A stretch of DNA of 64,000 nucleotides from Robiginitomaculum antarcticum DSM 21748 (GTDB taxonomy: Bacteria; Pseudomonadota; Alphaproteobacteria; Caulobacterales; Maricaulaceae): the NCBI RefSeq assembly GCF_000365025.1, contig NZ_KB823014.1, positions 248,001 to 312,000 of the forward strand, written 5' to 3'. Below are positions 18,565 through 27,496 of this stretch, one piece after another; the first letter of the stretch is position 1, and each line of letters starts with the position of its first letter. A program made the position numbers and the translations under genes. The notes under the pieces are model-generated. The model saw only the letters and a list, made by a program, of their open reading frames with translations. It had not been told where the DNA came from and did no database searches.

Positions 18565-19239
18565 TTAGATAAGCTCGAGAAGCTTACGCGCGGCCTCTTC
18601 GGAAGACGCCGGGTTTTGTCCCGTGACCAGCTTGCCGTCAGTGACGACAAATGACGCCCAGTCGTCGCCTTTTTGATAATCGCCACCTTTGGATTTAAGC
18701 ATATCTTCGAGCAGGAACGGCACGACATCCGTCAAACCTTGTGCCTCTTCTTCACTATTGGTGAAGCCCGTGACAGTTTTGCCTGATACATAAGGCTTGC
18801 CGTCCTGGCCTTTCGTGCGTTTAAACACCGCCGGCGCATGACAGACGGCCCCGATCGGGCGGTCACTGACATTAAACGCTTCAATCAGGGCGATGCTGTG
18901 CTTGTCTTCAGCCAGATCCCACAAGGGGCCGTGGCCGCCCGGGTAAAACACGGCGTCAAAGCCGTCAGCCGAAACCGTCGACAGAACAGCCGTATTAGCG
19001 AGAGCCTTTTGAGCTGCGTCATCATCTTTATAGCGTTTTGTCGCTTCGGTCTGCGCGTCCTCATCATTGCTTTTCGGATCCAGCGGCGGCTTGCCGCCTT
19101 TGGGAGAGGCTAAAGTGATCTGCGCGCCCGCATCCTTAAACACGTAATAAGGCGCGGCAAATTCTTCGAGCCAGAAACCCGTTTTTTTGCCTGTGTCGCC
19201 TAATTTATCATGGGAGGTCAGAATCATTAAAATCTTCAT
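18565..19239 (-). CDS. DJ-1/PfpI-superfamily Hsp31-like protein
   Basis: 224 residues from the ATG at 19239 (MKILMILTSH). The class I glutamine-amidotransferase-like fold is recognised by FYPGGHGPLWDL and the nucleophile elbow GAVCHAPA with the catalytic Cys, and by FTNSEEE and EDMLKSKG typical of the Hsp31-like branch. Members act as glutathione-independent glyoxalase/methylglyoxal detoxifiers or holding chaperones. A start 14 codons upstream lacks a ribosome site. Monocistronic with its own terminator. Confidence 0.88.
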   Translation of the reverse strand: MKILMILTSHDKLGDTGKKTGFWLEEFAAPYYVFKDAGAQITLASPKGGKPPLDPKSNDEDAQTEATKRYKDDDAAQKALANTAVLSTVSADGFDAVFYPGGHGPLWDLAEDKHSIALIEAFNVSDRPIGAVCHAPAVFKRTKGQDGKPYVSGKTVTGFTNSEEEAQGLTDVVPFLLEDMLKSKGGDYQKGDDWASFVVTDGKLVTGQNPASSEEAARKLLELI

Positions 19240-19315
19240 CGGTTTATCCTTAAAATGAGTGAATATCGTCCAAGCTAACAAAGGGAGGTCGGCCCGGGTT
19301 TAAACTATGTATGTA

Positions 19316-19490
19316 TTACGACTGGTGCGGAGCGTTGTTCCCCATCATTAGCGCATAGCCGGGATGCGCGCCGGACATATGACCGTATCTTTGACGTGCG
19401 GCAGTGCGATTTAGACGCAGGCCGTCATACGATGGCCCGTCGGGTGACCACATGCGCGCCGGGTTGGTCGGCGGCGGCGCGCCGCTAAAA
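19316..19490 (-). pseudogene. Possible C-terminal gene remnant
   Basis: About 57 codons reading APPPTNPARMWSPDGPSYDG and onward to a stop at 19316. The composition is protein-like, while the same frame upstream of 19490 runs through hairpins and looks random. It could be the tail of a gene whose front was replaced by repeat sequence. No family recognised; the call is tentative. Confidence 0.25.
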
Positions 19491-19502
19491 CAAGAGGCGA
19501 GT

Positions 19503-19546
19503 CTCGTCCGTAGGACGAGCCGGGAAGTAAAAAGCAGGAAGCCTGC
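19503..19546. repeat. Pair of tandem hairpins
   Basis: CTCGTCC-GTA-GGACGAG (19503-19519) and GCAGG-AAG-CCTGC (19534-19546), separated by CCGGGAAGTAAAAA. The layout and the spacer words CCGGGA and AGTAAA resemble the hairpin cluster before the tRNA at 8.7 kb. Confidence 0.45.
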
Positions 19547-19806
19547 GGGGCGGCAACTCCGAAGGCTGCCAAAGGTTTTTCTAGTGTTTACGAAGATGCC
19601 ATCCCCGCAGCGGTATCTCGCGGCCCTCCCGTGTCCGGGCATGAGCACCACACTAAGAGCTGCGTCCCACGCGAGGTCACAGTCCCAAACCTGATGACGT
19701 GGGCCGTAACCTCACAGCAGCGCAGATCCAATACCGTCTCGTGGCAGAAAAGAAACGTCTTCCCCGTCCTGACCAAAAGAACAGTCTAAAGATAAGTCAG
19801 ATGGAA

Positions 19807-19905
19807 GAGGCGGGGATGGATAAATATATATCCCCGGTTTTTGGCCTGTCCAACTCTCAAAACCGTCATCCGGTGCGCCGGTTCGACTCGGGTCAATAGC
19901 TGCGC
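19807..19905 (-). repeat. ~100-nt dispersed repeat, copy A
   Basis: On the minus strand it runs from GCGCAGCTATTGACCCGAG through CCGGCGCACCGGATGACGG and GGATATATATTTATCCATCC to CCCGCCTC. A diverged copy (copy B) lies at 52757-52963 on the plus strand, there split by an insertion. Copy A is uninterrupted and shows the ancestral order. Confidence 0.75.
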
Positions 19906-20123
19906 TAACGCGCAGGTGGGAATGACCGCCATTCTTCAGGTTGAAAAGATATATCCACACATGCCATCAGGATGATAAGCCCAAATTAAGGCGCACCTAC
20001 ATGCAATGCATGAATTCATGCGAATATGTGTTTGTCAGCCTTGTCGAGATAGATGTTACGGTTTACGCTTTAATTAAAGCACACGGACTGCAACGGTCTT
20101 GATGGCACTTCCACAGGACTTTC

Positions 20124-21125
20124 ATGCTCCCTACAGCCCGGACTTGGTTCCAACGCCTTGCGCCCTATCGAAAGCCTGAAGATGGCCGCGCCGTGTTTGA
20201 GCTTCTGATTACGCTCATCCCGTTTCTTGCCCTTTGGGCCGGTATATGGGCTCTCATGACTGCGGGGCACTACTGGGCCGTAATCGGCTTTATACCCGCC
20301 GGCGGCCTTCTCGTGCGTTTGTTTATCATTCAACATGATTGTGGGCACCAGTCTATGTTTGCTCATCGCCGCGTGAATGATTGGATCGGACGATTCATAG
20401 GCATTCTAACGCTAACGCCTTATGATCATTGGAAGCGGGGCCATGCCCTGCATCATGCCGGCTCCGGCAATCTGGACCGCCGCGGCATTGGCGATGATAT
20501 CATCACGATGACCGTTGAGGAATATAAGAGCGCCTCCAAATGGGGCCGGCTGAAATACCGCCTCTACCGACATCCCGTTATTATGTTTGGCGTGGGCCCG
20601 GCCTATGTTTTCTTTTTGCAAAACCGCTTGCCGCTCGGCGCGATGAAAGACGGGGCTAAGCCCTGGGCCAGCACACTTCTCACCAATCTTGGCGTTGCTG
20701 TATTATATGGCGCTCTCATTTGGGCTGTCGGATGGAAAATATTTGTGCTCATCCAGATCCCGACAATATTGGTTGGCGCGTCCATTGGCGTTTGGATGTT
20801 CTATGTACAGCATCAATTTGACGAAACCCACTGGTCAAGAACGGGCGAATGGGACCGCAAATATGCCGCGCTTGAGGGCAGTTCCTATTATGATTTGCCG
20901 GCATGGCTGATGTGGCTGACCGGAAATATCGGCGTGCACCATGTCCACCACCTCTCCGCGCGCATCCCGTTTTATCAATTACCCCGGATTTTGAAGGCGC
21001 ATCCAGAGCTTAAATCCGTCGGCCGTCTGACATTTTTGCAAAGCCTGAAATGCGTCAAGCTGGCGCTATGGTGCGAGAGTCAAAAACGCATGATCAGTTT
21101 CCGCATGGCGAAAGCGCAAGCGTAG
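20124..21125 (+). CDS. Membrane fatty acid desaturase (acyl-lipid type)
   Basis: 333 residues with four transmembrane helices. The three histidine boxes of the membrane di-iron desaturases are present: HDCGH (71-75), HALHH (107-111 region) and HHVHH near residue 273. This is the pattern of acyl-lipid omega-6/delta-12-like desaturases that introduce a double bond into membrane-bound acyl chains with ferredoxin or cytochrome electrons. The ATG at 20124 has AGGA ten bases upstream. Located beside a photolyase, which may point to cold or light adaptation, though that is only inference. Confidence 0.88.
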   Translation: MLPTARTWFQRLAPYRKPEDGRAVFELLITLIPFLALWAGIWALMTAGHYWAVIGFIPAGGLLVRLFIIQHDCGHQSMFAHRRVNDWIGRFIGILTLTPYDHWKRGHALHHAGSGNLDRRGIGDDIITMTVEEYKSASKWGRLKYRLYRHPVIMFGVGPAYVFFLQNRLPLGAMKDGAKPWASTLLTNLGVAVLYGALIWAVGWKIFVLIQIPTILVGASIGVWMFYVQHQFDETHWSRTGEWDRKYAALEGSSYYDLPAWLMWLTGNIGVHHVHHLSARIPFYQLPRILKAHPELKSVGRLTFLQSLKCVKLALWCESQKRMISFRMAKAQA

Positions 21126-21179
21126 ACCTTTATCTTGTCTGAAATGGGCCGCTTTAATGGGGCTGCACATTATTGAGCG

Positions 21180-22616
21180 TTATTCCCGGCTGTCTTTATA
21201 ACGCCCCAGCGCCTCTTCCCGGGCCGCTTTGTGATCGACAATAGGCTTAGGGTAATTGCCGCCTAGTTTTACGTCCGCTTCTTTTAAAACTAATGCAGGC
21301 GCATCCCACGGGCGGTGGATAAATTTGGCGGGCATGTGTTTGAGCTCCGGCACCCATCTGCGCACATAATCCCCGTCAGGGTCGAATTTTTCGCCTTGGG
21401 TGAAGGGATTAAAAATCCGAAAATAAGGCGAGGCATCGGCGCCGCTGCCCGCGACCCATTGCCAGCTGGCGGCATTGCTGGCGGGATCAGCGTCGACCAA
21501 TGTATCCCAGAACCAGTCCTCGCCTTTGCGCCAGTCAACAAGCAAATGTTTAATCAGAAAACTCGCCGTGACCATCCGCACGCGGTTATGCATCCATCCC
21601 GTCGCCCAGAGCTGCCGCATACCCGCATCGACAAAGGGATAGCCGGTTTGCCCGCGCTGCCACGCCTTTAATTTGCGCGCATCATTATCCCATATAAAGG
21701 CATCGAAAGCGTCTTTGTAATTCGCCTCAGCCAATTTTGGATTGTGATAAAGCAAAACGTAGGAAAATTCGCGCCAGCCGGTTTCAGATAAAAAGGTATA
21801 GGTTTTCTCGGCGCGTTTATGTGTCTCATGCCATATCTCACGCGGGGATATTTCGCCAAACGCCAGATGCGGCGAGAGGCCGGATGTCCCGTTCTCATTG
21901 GCGGCCATATTGCGCTGCGTTTTATAGTCCTCGACAGGGCCGTCCAGAAAAGCGGCAAGCCGTTTATGAGCGCCCTTACTGCCCGGTATCCACGGATCAT
22001 CAAAGCCGCCCGCCCAATCGGGGGCGGTGGGTAGGAGGCTTAAATCATCAACTGACAGCCCGTCTATATCGCCGTCCCACCCGGTAATTTTTTCAGGTGC
22101 AGGCAAGGCGGGGTCAATGTCGCCGCGCGCCAGACAGGCTTTCCAATAGGGCGTAAAAACCTTGTAATAGCTGTCATCACTTTTGGTCGTGACCTCCCAC
22201 GGTTCATGCAGCAAATTCCCCGGATGGCTTTGCGCATCAACACCGTCATCTTTGAGCGTCGATTTAATCGACTTATCCGTTTCTATCGACGCGCCCGCAT
22301 AGCGACGCGTCCAATGCACAGCTCGCGCGCCCGTATCTTTGGCGACGGAGGGGATGAGGATTTCAGGATTGCCCGAGAGGATATGCAGCTTGGCCCCGCG
22401 CGATTTAAGGTCCGCAGCCAGCGCGGTCAGGCTATAATTCAGCCACCACCGGCTGGCCCCGCCGCGCGGCCGTCCGGCATATTCATGATTAATATAAAGG
22501 CACAAAACGGGCGCGCCGCTTTTAACAGCCGCCGTCAATGCGGGATGGTCAGCCGTGCGAAGATCACGGCGAAACCATAGGATTACAGGGCTGTCAGTCT
22601 TCAATTTTGTCATCAA
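21180..22616 (-). CDS. phrB: Deoxyribodipyrimidine photolyase
   Basis: 478 residues. N-terminal photolyase domain starts with VILWFRRDLRTADHPAL; the FAD-binding domain carries GLSPHLAFGEISPRE, GWREFSYVLLYH, GYPFVDAGMRQLWATGWMHNR and the later WQWVAGSGADASPYFRIFNP, all typical of class I CPD photolyases. It repairs cyclobutane pyrimidine dimers using blue light and FADH-. It overlaps the end of the upstream membrane-protein gene by 23 bases. The second ATG (22613) could equally be the start. Confidence 0.94.
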   Translation of the reverse strand: MMTKLKTDSPVILWFRRDLRTADHPALTAAVKSGAPVLCLYINHEYAGRPRGGASRWWLNYSLTALAADLKSRGAKLHILSGNPEILIPSVAKDTGARAVHWTRRYAGASIETDKSIKSTLKDDGVDAQSHPGNLLHEPWEVTTKSDDSYYKVFTPYWKACLARGDIDPALPAPEKITGWDGDIDGLSVDDLSLLPTAPDWAGGFDDPWIPGSKGAHKRLAAFLDGPVEDYKTQRNMAANENGTSGLSPHLAFGEISPREIWHETHKRAEKTYTFLSETGWREFSYVLLYHNPKLAEANYKDAFDAFIWDNDARKLKAWQRGQTGYPFVDAGMRQLWATGWMHNRVRMVTASFLIKHLLVDWRKGEDWFWDTLVDADPASNAASWQWVAGSGADASPYFRIFNPFTQGEKFDPDGDYVRRWVPELKHMPAKFIHRPWDAPALVLKEADVKLGGNYPKPIVDHKAAREEALGRYKDSRE

Positions 22617-23109
22617 GAGGTGTTACGGCGACAAGGACGCGGCGGATTGTCAAATATAATTGCAATATTGTCGCGACAAGCGTAGCGCAGACCAGCGACA
22701 CCATCGCAAATAAAATATTGTAAAATATTAAATACCATCCCTCAGGGATATTTTCGAACTCCCCTATCGGCAGAACGAGTAAGAGCAGAAGCAATACCGA
22801 GCCGATGAGCGCCGCTGTTGCCAGGCTCGACACCCGCGAAATGCGAACATAGACGGCATTGTCAAAATCACTATCGCTGCGGTTTGTCAAACCGATTAAA
22901 GCCAACATCAGAGCCAATGTTGTCGCCGACGCTGTTGCGATCGCAGAGCCTAAATATAATCCGGCATTGGCCAAAGATGTAATGAGCTGTTGCGCTTCGG
23001 AGTCTCCGTAAACACTTCCAATCGCCCAGCGGGCGGCGCCGCTAATGAGCAAAATCATTCCCGCGCCCATCATGGGCCAGTAATCACGCGTATCTTTTAT
23101 TGTTATCAT
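22594..23109 (-). CDS. Four-helix membrane protein of unknown function
   Basis: 171 residues with four clear hydrophobic helices (about 13-30, 48-72, 92-115, 125-155). The phrase ASATTLALMLALIGLTNRSDSDFDN after helix 2 recalls small alphaproteobacterial integral membrane proteins found near many unrelated genes. It ends 23 bases inside the photolyase gene, suggesting co-transcription. No function can be assigned. Confidence 0.65.
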   Translation of the reverse strand: MITIKDTRDYWPMMGAGMILLISGAARWAIGSVYGDSEAQQLITSLANAGLYLGSAIATASATTLALMLALIGLTNRSDSDFDNAVYVRISRVSSLATAALIGSVLLLLLLVLPIGEFENIPEGWYLIFYNILFAMVSLVCATLVATILQLYLTIRRVLVAVTPLDDKIED

Positions 23110-23140
23110 ACTTAGTCAACGTAGCGGGCGGCCAAAAAGT

Positions 23141-24814
23141 TCAGGAAAAAGCAATTTCAGCTGAAATCGTATAAAGATCTTCCATAACGGCCTCAGTTGT
23201 TGGCCATCGCCCCGCGCCTTTGCCGCGAATGCGGTACTGGCTGCCGTCATCGAAAGTAAACACAGCATGAGCCTCTTCACCTTCGGCCTGTGCGAGGAAA
23301 TCATCTTTCTGTAAGTCCATAAGACGTAGGGCCGTGTGGAACTCTCCGGTCTCATCGACCCAACAGCTGGCGACACGTTTCGCGCGGCCGTTAAATTTCG
23401 CGGCGCTGAACCCGTCAATCGTATCGCGGGAGATATCATCCAAAGTAATCTCCTTGCTAAAGCCGTAACGCGCAATCAGGCGTATTTTCGCCGCCGCGTC
23501 AGAGCCGTCAACGTCGCCGCTGGGATCCGCTTCGGCAAAGCCTTTATCCTGCGCGAGTTTTAACGCCGCGTCATAATCCATCCCTGCAGAAATATTATCG
23601 AGCATGAAATTGGTCGTGCCGTTAAGCAGCGCATCGACGCGCGTTATGCGGCCGCGCTCGCGCTTGCACATTTCCAGAACCGGCATTCCCCCGCCCGCCG
23701 TGCCGGAAACTTCGAGCATGGCGTTATGGTCAACGGCGAATTGGTCAAGCACCGCCCCGCCCGCCGCGACGGCCTGTTTATTGGCGCTGACGACATGCAC
23801 GCCCGCGGCAAGCATAGCCCGCGTCTGCGATAGCGCTGGCTCTATCCCGCCGGATACATCGATAAAAACGTCAGGCTTGGCGGCCAGCAGGTCTTCAAAT
23901 TTCGTCGTCAGCAAATCAGCTTTCATACCTTGATCGGTATATTTTTTGACATTGCGCACCATGATTTTGACGCAGTCAAAGCGGTCTTTATTCTCGTTCA
24001 TGCGGCGGTAAACGCCCCCGCCTACAGTGCCACAGCCCAGCATTGCGACGCGTAAAATACGGGCGTGATGCGGCGCGGTTGGAGATGCCGTTTTGCCGCC
24101 GATTTCGGTCACAAAAGGACTGCCGGGCTTACCTAATTCGATATTCTGGCCGTTCTTTTTGGCAAAGGCGAGCGCACGCGGCGCGATCAAACCTTTATTT
24201 AGCGATTCCATATCCGCATGGCTAATCGCGCCAAACCGCAGCGGCGCATCGCCTTCGCGTTTAGGGTCATGCTGATACACACCATCAATGTCTTTGAGCA
24301 GCAGCGCGCGTGTGCCGAGTTTTTGCGCCACATACAGCGCGGTCAGATCAGCCCCGCCTTGTCCCAGAAGCGCCGGACGGTCATTATCGCCAATCGCGAC
24401 AAATCCGGGCATGACGACAATATCGTGGTTTTTCAAATCCAGTAAAAGCTGTTCCACGTTCAAATCGACCAGCCGCGCATTCGCGCCTGTCCCGTCTGCA
24501 CGCAAACCCAAATCACGGGCCTGGCGCACATAGGCGGGCGCGCCGACACGCTCCAGCGCCAGAGCCAGTAAGGCCGCGCTGCGCTTTTCGCCCAGACATA
24601 TCAGCTCTGCGAGGTTTTTGGCCTCATCACCCGGGCCAATGCGGCGGGCTTCGGCCATCAGGACATCCGTCTGGTCACCCTGCGCGCTGGTCACAGCGAC
24701 GATATTATAGCCTTTGGCATAATGACGGTAAATCTCGCTCGCGGCCTGTGTGTAATCAGACAAGCTGCGCAGTACGCTATGGCCGAAATTAAGGACGAGG
24801 ACGGGGACTGACAT
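23141..24814 (-). CDS. hom: Homoserine dehydrogenase with N-terminal degenerate aspartokinase-like domain
   Basis: 557 residues. Residues 1 to about 240 follow the amino-acid-kinase fold of aspartokinase, but the catalytic KFGG motif reads N9-F-G-H, losing the lysine. The C-terminal part is a full homoserine dehydrogenase: GCGTVGGGV (NAD(P)-binding), SANKQAVA, LNGTTNFML, ADPSGDVDGSDAAAKI. No ACT domains are present between or after the domains, unlike ThrA (about 820 aa). The enzyme should reduce aspartate semialdehyde to homoserine for threonine and methionine; the kinase part may be regulatory or structural. Related fused proteins without ACT domains occur in other proteobacteria. Divergent from the DUF983 gene. 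Confidence 0.88.
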   Translation of the reverse strand: MSVPVLVLNFGHSVLRSLSDYTQAASEIYRHYAKGYNIVAVTSAQGDQTDVLMAEARRIGPGDEAKNLAELICLGEKRSAALLALALERVGAPAYVRQARDLGLRADGTGANARLVDLNVEQLLLDLKNHDIVVMPGFVAIGDNDRPALLGQGGADLTALYVAQKLGTRALLLKDIDGVYQHDPKREGDAPLRFGAISHADMESLNKGLIAPRALAFAKKNGQNIELGKPGSPFVTEIGGKTASPTAPHHARILRVAMLGCGTVGGGVYRRMNENKDRFDCVKIMVRNVKKYTDQGMKADLLTTKFEDLLAAKPDVFIDVSGGIEPALSQTRAMLAAGVHVVSANKQAVAAGGAVLDQFAVDHNAMLEVSGTAGGGMPVLEMCKRERGRITRVDALLNGTTNFMLDNISAGMDYDAALKLAQDKGFAEADPSGDVDGSDAAAKIRLIARYGFSKEITLDDISRDTIDGFSAAKFNGRAKRVASCWVDETGEFHTALRLMDLQKDDFLAQAEGEEAHAVFTFDDGSQYRIRGKGAGRWPTTEAVMEDLYTISAEIAFS

Positions 24815-24894
24815 ATCGTATCTTTCTTTAGCGAGAATTTCTATAGCGCCCGCAAGCGGAACAAAACAGCGCTTTAATTTGAGGGGCGGGAATA

Positions 24895-25347
24895 ATGGCG
24901 CGCGCGCGGCAAGTCAACGCAGCGGCAAAAAAAATTGCTCCAATCGGGAATGAATGCGTATATCAGTTTATGACTGACACTTTACATGACAACATTCTGA
25001 AACCTAAAGGCCGTTCAATGCTGCGCGGCCTTAGAGGCAAATGCCCGCGCTGCGGAGAAGCCAAGCTGTTTCGCGCCTATCTGAAACCCGTCCATGACTG
25101 CAGCTATTGCGGGCAGGATTGGGACAGCATTCGGGCCGATGACGGGCCGGCATGGCTGACCATTTTAATCGTCGGGCATTTGGTGGGGCCGCTCATCGTC
25201 TACTTTGTGCTACATCCCGCTATTCCGTTGTGGGTTAGTTTTGTGCTTATTCCCCTTCTCGTCGCGGGCCTGTCGCTGCTCTTGCTCCCACGCTGCAAAG
25301 GCGCCTTTATGGGCCTAATCTGGGCCACAGGCGCGCCGACGAGTTAG
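24895..25347 (+). CDS. DUF983 zinc-ribbon membrane protein
   Basis: 150 residues if the ATG at 24895 is used (GAGGGG upstream); the conserved part starts near MLRGLRGKCPRCGEAKLF, so the ATG at 24970 is also possible. A four-Cys zinc ribbon (CPRC and CSYC) is followed by two transmembrane helices, as usual in DUF983. Function unknown; in other alphaproteobacteria members are often near cytochrome oxidase assembly genes, which is not the case here. Its end overlaps the convergent arsC end by four bases. Confidence 0.85.
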   Translation: MARARQVNAAAKKIAPIGNECVYQFMTDTLHDNILKPKGRSMLRGLRGKCPRCGEAKLFRAYLKPVHDCSYCGQDWDSIRADDGPAWLTILIVGHLVGPLIVYFVLHPAIPLWVSFVLIPLLVAGLSLLLLPRCKGAFMGLIWATGAPTS

Positions 25348-25763
25348 GCGCAGACCTGCCCTGTTTCATCAATCAGCATTTCGCCACCTTCTTTATAAAA
25401 CGGACCTTTGGGTTTAGTCTCCAACAAGTCTAAAACGGCTTCGCTAGGGCGGCAGAGCTTCACGCCTTTAGGGGAGCACACAATAGGGCGGTTGACCAAA
25501 ACGGGATGCTCCAGCATTTGCGCCAGAATATCGTCCTCACACACCCCCTCACCTAGCAGTCCCAAGTCTTTAGCAGGGGATTTAGTTACGCGCAGTGCGG
25601 TGCTTGGCGTTAACCCGGCGACCGCAAAAAGCGCGAGAAGCTGCGGCCGTGTCCAGCCCTCGCTAAGATAATCAATAACAACAGGGTCATATCCCGCTCC
25701 CCTAATGATGGCGAGGACATTACGCGATGTTTCACACTTCGGATTGTGATGAATAACGACCAT
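25344..25763 (-). CDS. arsC: Arsenate reductase, glutaredoxin-type ArsC
   Basis: 139 residues. HNPKCETSRN near the N-terminus holds the arsenate-attacking Cys10, and the anion-site arginines are offered by LRVTKSP and the later VNRPIV and LCRPSE. It reduces As(V) to As(III) with glutathione/glutaredoxin, handing arsenite to the efflux pump encoded just upstream. Last gene of the leftward arsR-acr3-arsC set, 11 bases after acr3. Confidence 0.93.
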   Translation of the reverse strand: MVVIHHNPKCETSRNVLAIIRGAGYDPVVIDYLSEGWTRPQLLALFAVAGLTPSTALRVTKSPAKDLGLLGEGVCEDDILAQMLEHPVLVNRPIVCSPKGVKLCRPSEAVLDLLETKPKGPFYKEGGEMLIDETGQVCA

Positions 25764-25774
25764 AGTCTACCTTT

Positions 25775-26794
25775 CTACTCCGGGAATTTTGAGCGCGTGC
25801 GGTTGGCAAAAGCGACGAGCGACAACATCACCGGCACCTCGACCAAGACGCCCACGACAGTCGCCAGCGCCGCGCCCGAGGACAGGCCAAACAGGCTGAT
25901 CGCCACCGCAACCGCAAGCTCGAAAAAGTTTGATGTGCCGATCATGGCGCAAGGCGCGGCGATATTATGGGGCACTTTCCACGCCCAGGCCGCGCCATAA
26001 GCCACAGCAAATATTGCGTAAGATTGAATAACAATAGGAACGGCAATGAGCGCGATAATCATCGGGCGTTCCAAAATGACTTCCCCTTGAAAGCCAAAGA
26101 GCAGCACCACTGTGGCCAAGAGGCCGATGATTGAAAATGGTTTCACTTTGGCGATGAACGCGTCAATGGCCGGCGGCCCCCCTTTGCCGAGCAAGTATGC
26201 ACGTGTGATTATCCCTGCGGCCAAGGGAAGAACGACGTAGAGAACGACAGACAAAATCAGCGTCGCCCAAGGCACGGCGATATCTGTAACGCCTAAAAGA
26301 AACGCGACAATCGGCGCGAAGGCGACGACCATAATCGCGTCATTAATACTGACCTGGGCGAGCGTATAGGCCGGATCGCCTTTGGTCATTTGCGACCATA
26401 CGAAAACCATAGCCGTACACGGGGCGGCCCCGAGCAAAATCAGGCCGGCAATATAACCGTCTGCATCAGCAGGTGGTATAAATCCTGCAAAGATATGTTT
26501 AAAAAACAAGACGCCGAGAGTCGCCATCGTGAAAGGTTTGATCAGCCAGTTTACGGCCAATGTAATAATCAGTCCTTTGGGTTTGTCCCCAACACGTTTG
26601 AGGCTGGCGAAATCCACACCAATCATCATCGGCCAAACCATAGCCCAGATCAGGATTGCCACAGGCATATTGACGCTGGCATATTCAAGTCCGGCTAGAC
26701 CGCTAAACACGCCCGGGAGTAATTTTCCTAACGCGATGCCGCCAGCAATCGACAGCGCAACCCAGATCGATAAGTAACGCTCAAAAATACCCAT
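25775..26794 (-). CDS. acr3: Arsenite efflux transporter, ACR3 family
   Basis: 339 residues from the ATG at 26794, which has GAGAGAG upstream; a start five codons earlier is possible. Ten hydrophobic helices. The conserved TM4 cysteine lies in [13 protein letters not shown] and the essential TM9 glutamate in LVEVPVMLS. It exports As(III) or As(III)-OH coupled to the proton gradient. Between its start and arsR stands a TTCAA-N6-TTGAA palindrome, so it probably has its own ArsR-controlled promoter in addition to read-through. Confidence 0.94.
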   Translation of the reverse strand: MGIFERYLSIWVALSIAGGIALGKLLPGVFSGLAGLEYASVNMPVAILIWAMVWPMMIGVDFASLKRVGDKPKGLIITLAVNWLIKPFTMATLGVLFFKHIFAGFIPPADADGYIAGLILLGAAPCTAMVFVWSQMTKGDPAYTLAQVSINDAIMVVAFAPIVAFLLGVTDIAVPWATLILSVVLYVVLPLAAGIITRAYLLGKGGPPAIDAFIAKVKPFSIIGLLATVVLLFGFQGEVILERPMIIALIAVPIVIQSYAIFAVAYGAAWAWKVPHNIAAPCAMIGTSNFFELAVAVAISLFGLSSGAALATVVGVLVEVPVMLSLVAFANRTRSKFPE

Positions 26795-26842
26795 AATAAC
26801 TCTCTCCATTCATGGAGGGTCATAAGGGAAGATTTACATTAT

Positions 26843-26864
26843 TTCAATAGTCGTTGAACTATTG
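26843..26864. promoter_or_regulatory. Probable ArsR operator in front of acr3
   Basis: TTCAA-TAGTCG-TTGAA at 26843-26858, extended by the overlapping dyad CAATAGT-cgttga-ACTATTG (26845-26864). It lies between the arsR stop (26875) and acr3 start, where an operator controls acr3-arsC but not arsR itself. The match to ArsR/SmtB-type imperfect palindromes is by eye. Confidence 0.6.
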
Positions 26865-26874
26865 TATCATTATT

Positions 26875-27210
26875 TTAACATGAAATATTAGACCGCCCCG
26901 AAACGGTGACGCAGATTTCAGGATGACCGTTACAACAATCATCGACAAGAGCCGCGAGCAGGTCATTCACGCCGTCAATGCGGGCTGTGTAAATTAAGCT
27001 GCGCCCGTCGCGGGTTACGCTCGCCAGATCGGCCCGCGTGATGATCGCGAGATGATTGGAGAGCGTATTGGGCGCAACTTCCAAAGCTTTGGCAATTTCC
27101 CCCGCAGATAGCCCCTCACGCCCGGCGCGCATCAGGGTCTTAAAAACCGCAAAGCGCGTCGATTGAGCCAAGGCCGAAAGCTGCTCGATTGTTTTTTCCG
27201 TTTCTGACAT
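26875..27210 (-). CDS. arsR: ArsR-type As(III)-responsive repressor
   Basis: 111 residues from the ATG at 27210. A winged helix is seen: LSAGEIAKALEVAPNTLSNHLAIITRADLASVTRDGRSLIY. The metal site is not the CxCxxC of the classic R773 protein; instead the C-terminus has C92, C93 and C100 (DCCNGHPEIC), as in the Acidithiobacillus-type ArsR whose three cysteines sit near the C-terminus. It should repress the acr3-arsC promoter until As(III) binds. A TTG two codons upstream (27216) is an alternative start. Confidence 0.9.
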   Translation of the reverse strand: MSETEKTIEQLSALAQSTRFAVFKTLMRAGREGLSAGEIAKALEVAPNTLSNHLAIITRADLASVTRDGRSLIYTARIDGVNDLLAALVDDCCNGHPEICVTVSGRSNISC

Positions 27211-27271
27211 AGCCAATATCTACGCGAATATCTATCTCTTGGCGAGCTTGATTTTCGCCGCCCGGATCAAT

Positions 27272-27496
27272 TCAATCGCAGCAGGCGCTCCCGGCTTGAA
27301 TAGGCGGGCATTTGACATCACCATAAGAGCAATAGACGCAGCAATCACCCTTTTGGGGTTTGAGGACGGCGCTGCATCCCTTGCAGTCATAGAAATACTG
27401 GCAGGCATTTGTCGGCATCGTATCCTTTGAAACATGGCCGCATTCAGGACAAGTCAAAGTAGAGTTCGGGATAGTTCTTCTTAAAGGCTGAGCCAT
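27272..27496 (-). CDS. Small cysteine-rich GDCC-type protein linked to MerT
   Basis: 74 residues with 11 cysteines: C16-x2-C19, C32, C38-x2-C41, then GDCCVYCSYGDVKCPP (C52, C53, C56, C63) and a terminal CC. The GDCCxxCxYG box is found in short proteins encoded beside mercury-type transporters; a metal-carrier or buffering role is inferred, none is established to my knowledge. The start overlaps the 3' end of the merT-like gene by 16 bases, so the two are translated together. Confidence 0.75.
   Translation of the reverse strand: MAQPLRRTIPNSTLTCPECGHVSKDTMPTNACQYFYDCKGCSAVLKPQKGDCCVYCSYGDVKCPPIQAGSACCD

Larger units (their letters stand above)
19240..20123. other. Repeat-rich gene-free region of 0.88 kb
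   Basis: No convincing gene. From right to left it holds AT-rich sequence before the desaturase gene, a ~100-nt repeat shared with 52.8 kb (19807-19905), a long unassigned stretch, two neat hairpins (19503-19546), and at 19316-19490 a minus-strand reading frame that looks like a protein C-terminus (Pro-rich, then YDGLRLNRTAARQRYGH) without any credible start. Open frames here overlap hairpins and have no family resemblance, so none is called. Confidence 0.6.

Noticed and set aside
19860-19900. T-arm-like string GGTTCGACTC suggesting a tRNA
   Set aside because: No acceptor, D or anticodon arm can be folded around it; it belongs to the dispersed repeat, and copy B has GGTCCGACTC.
19240-20123. 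tmRNA or RNase P RNA in the structured gap
   Set aside because: None of the conserved boxes of either RNA could be found on either strand.
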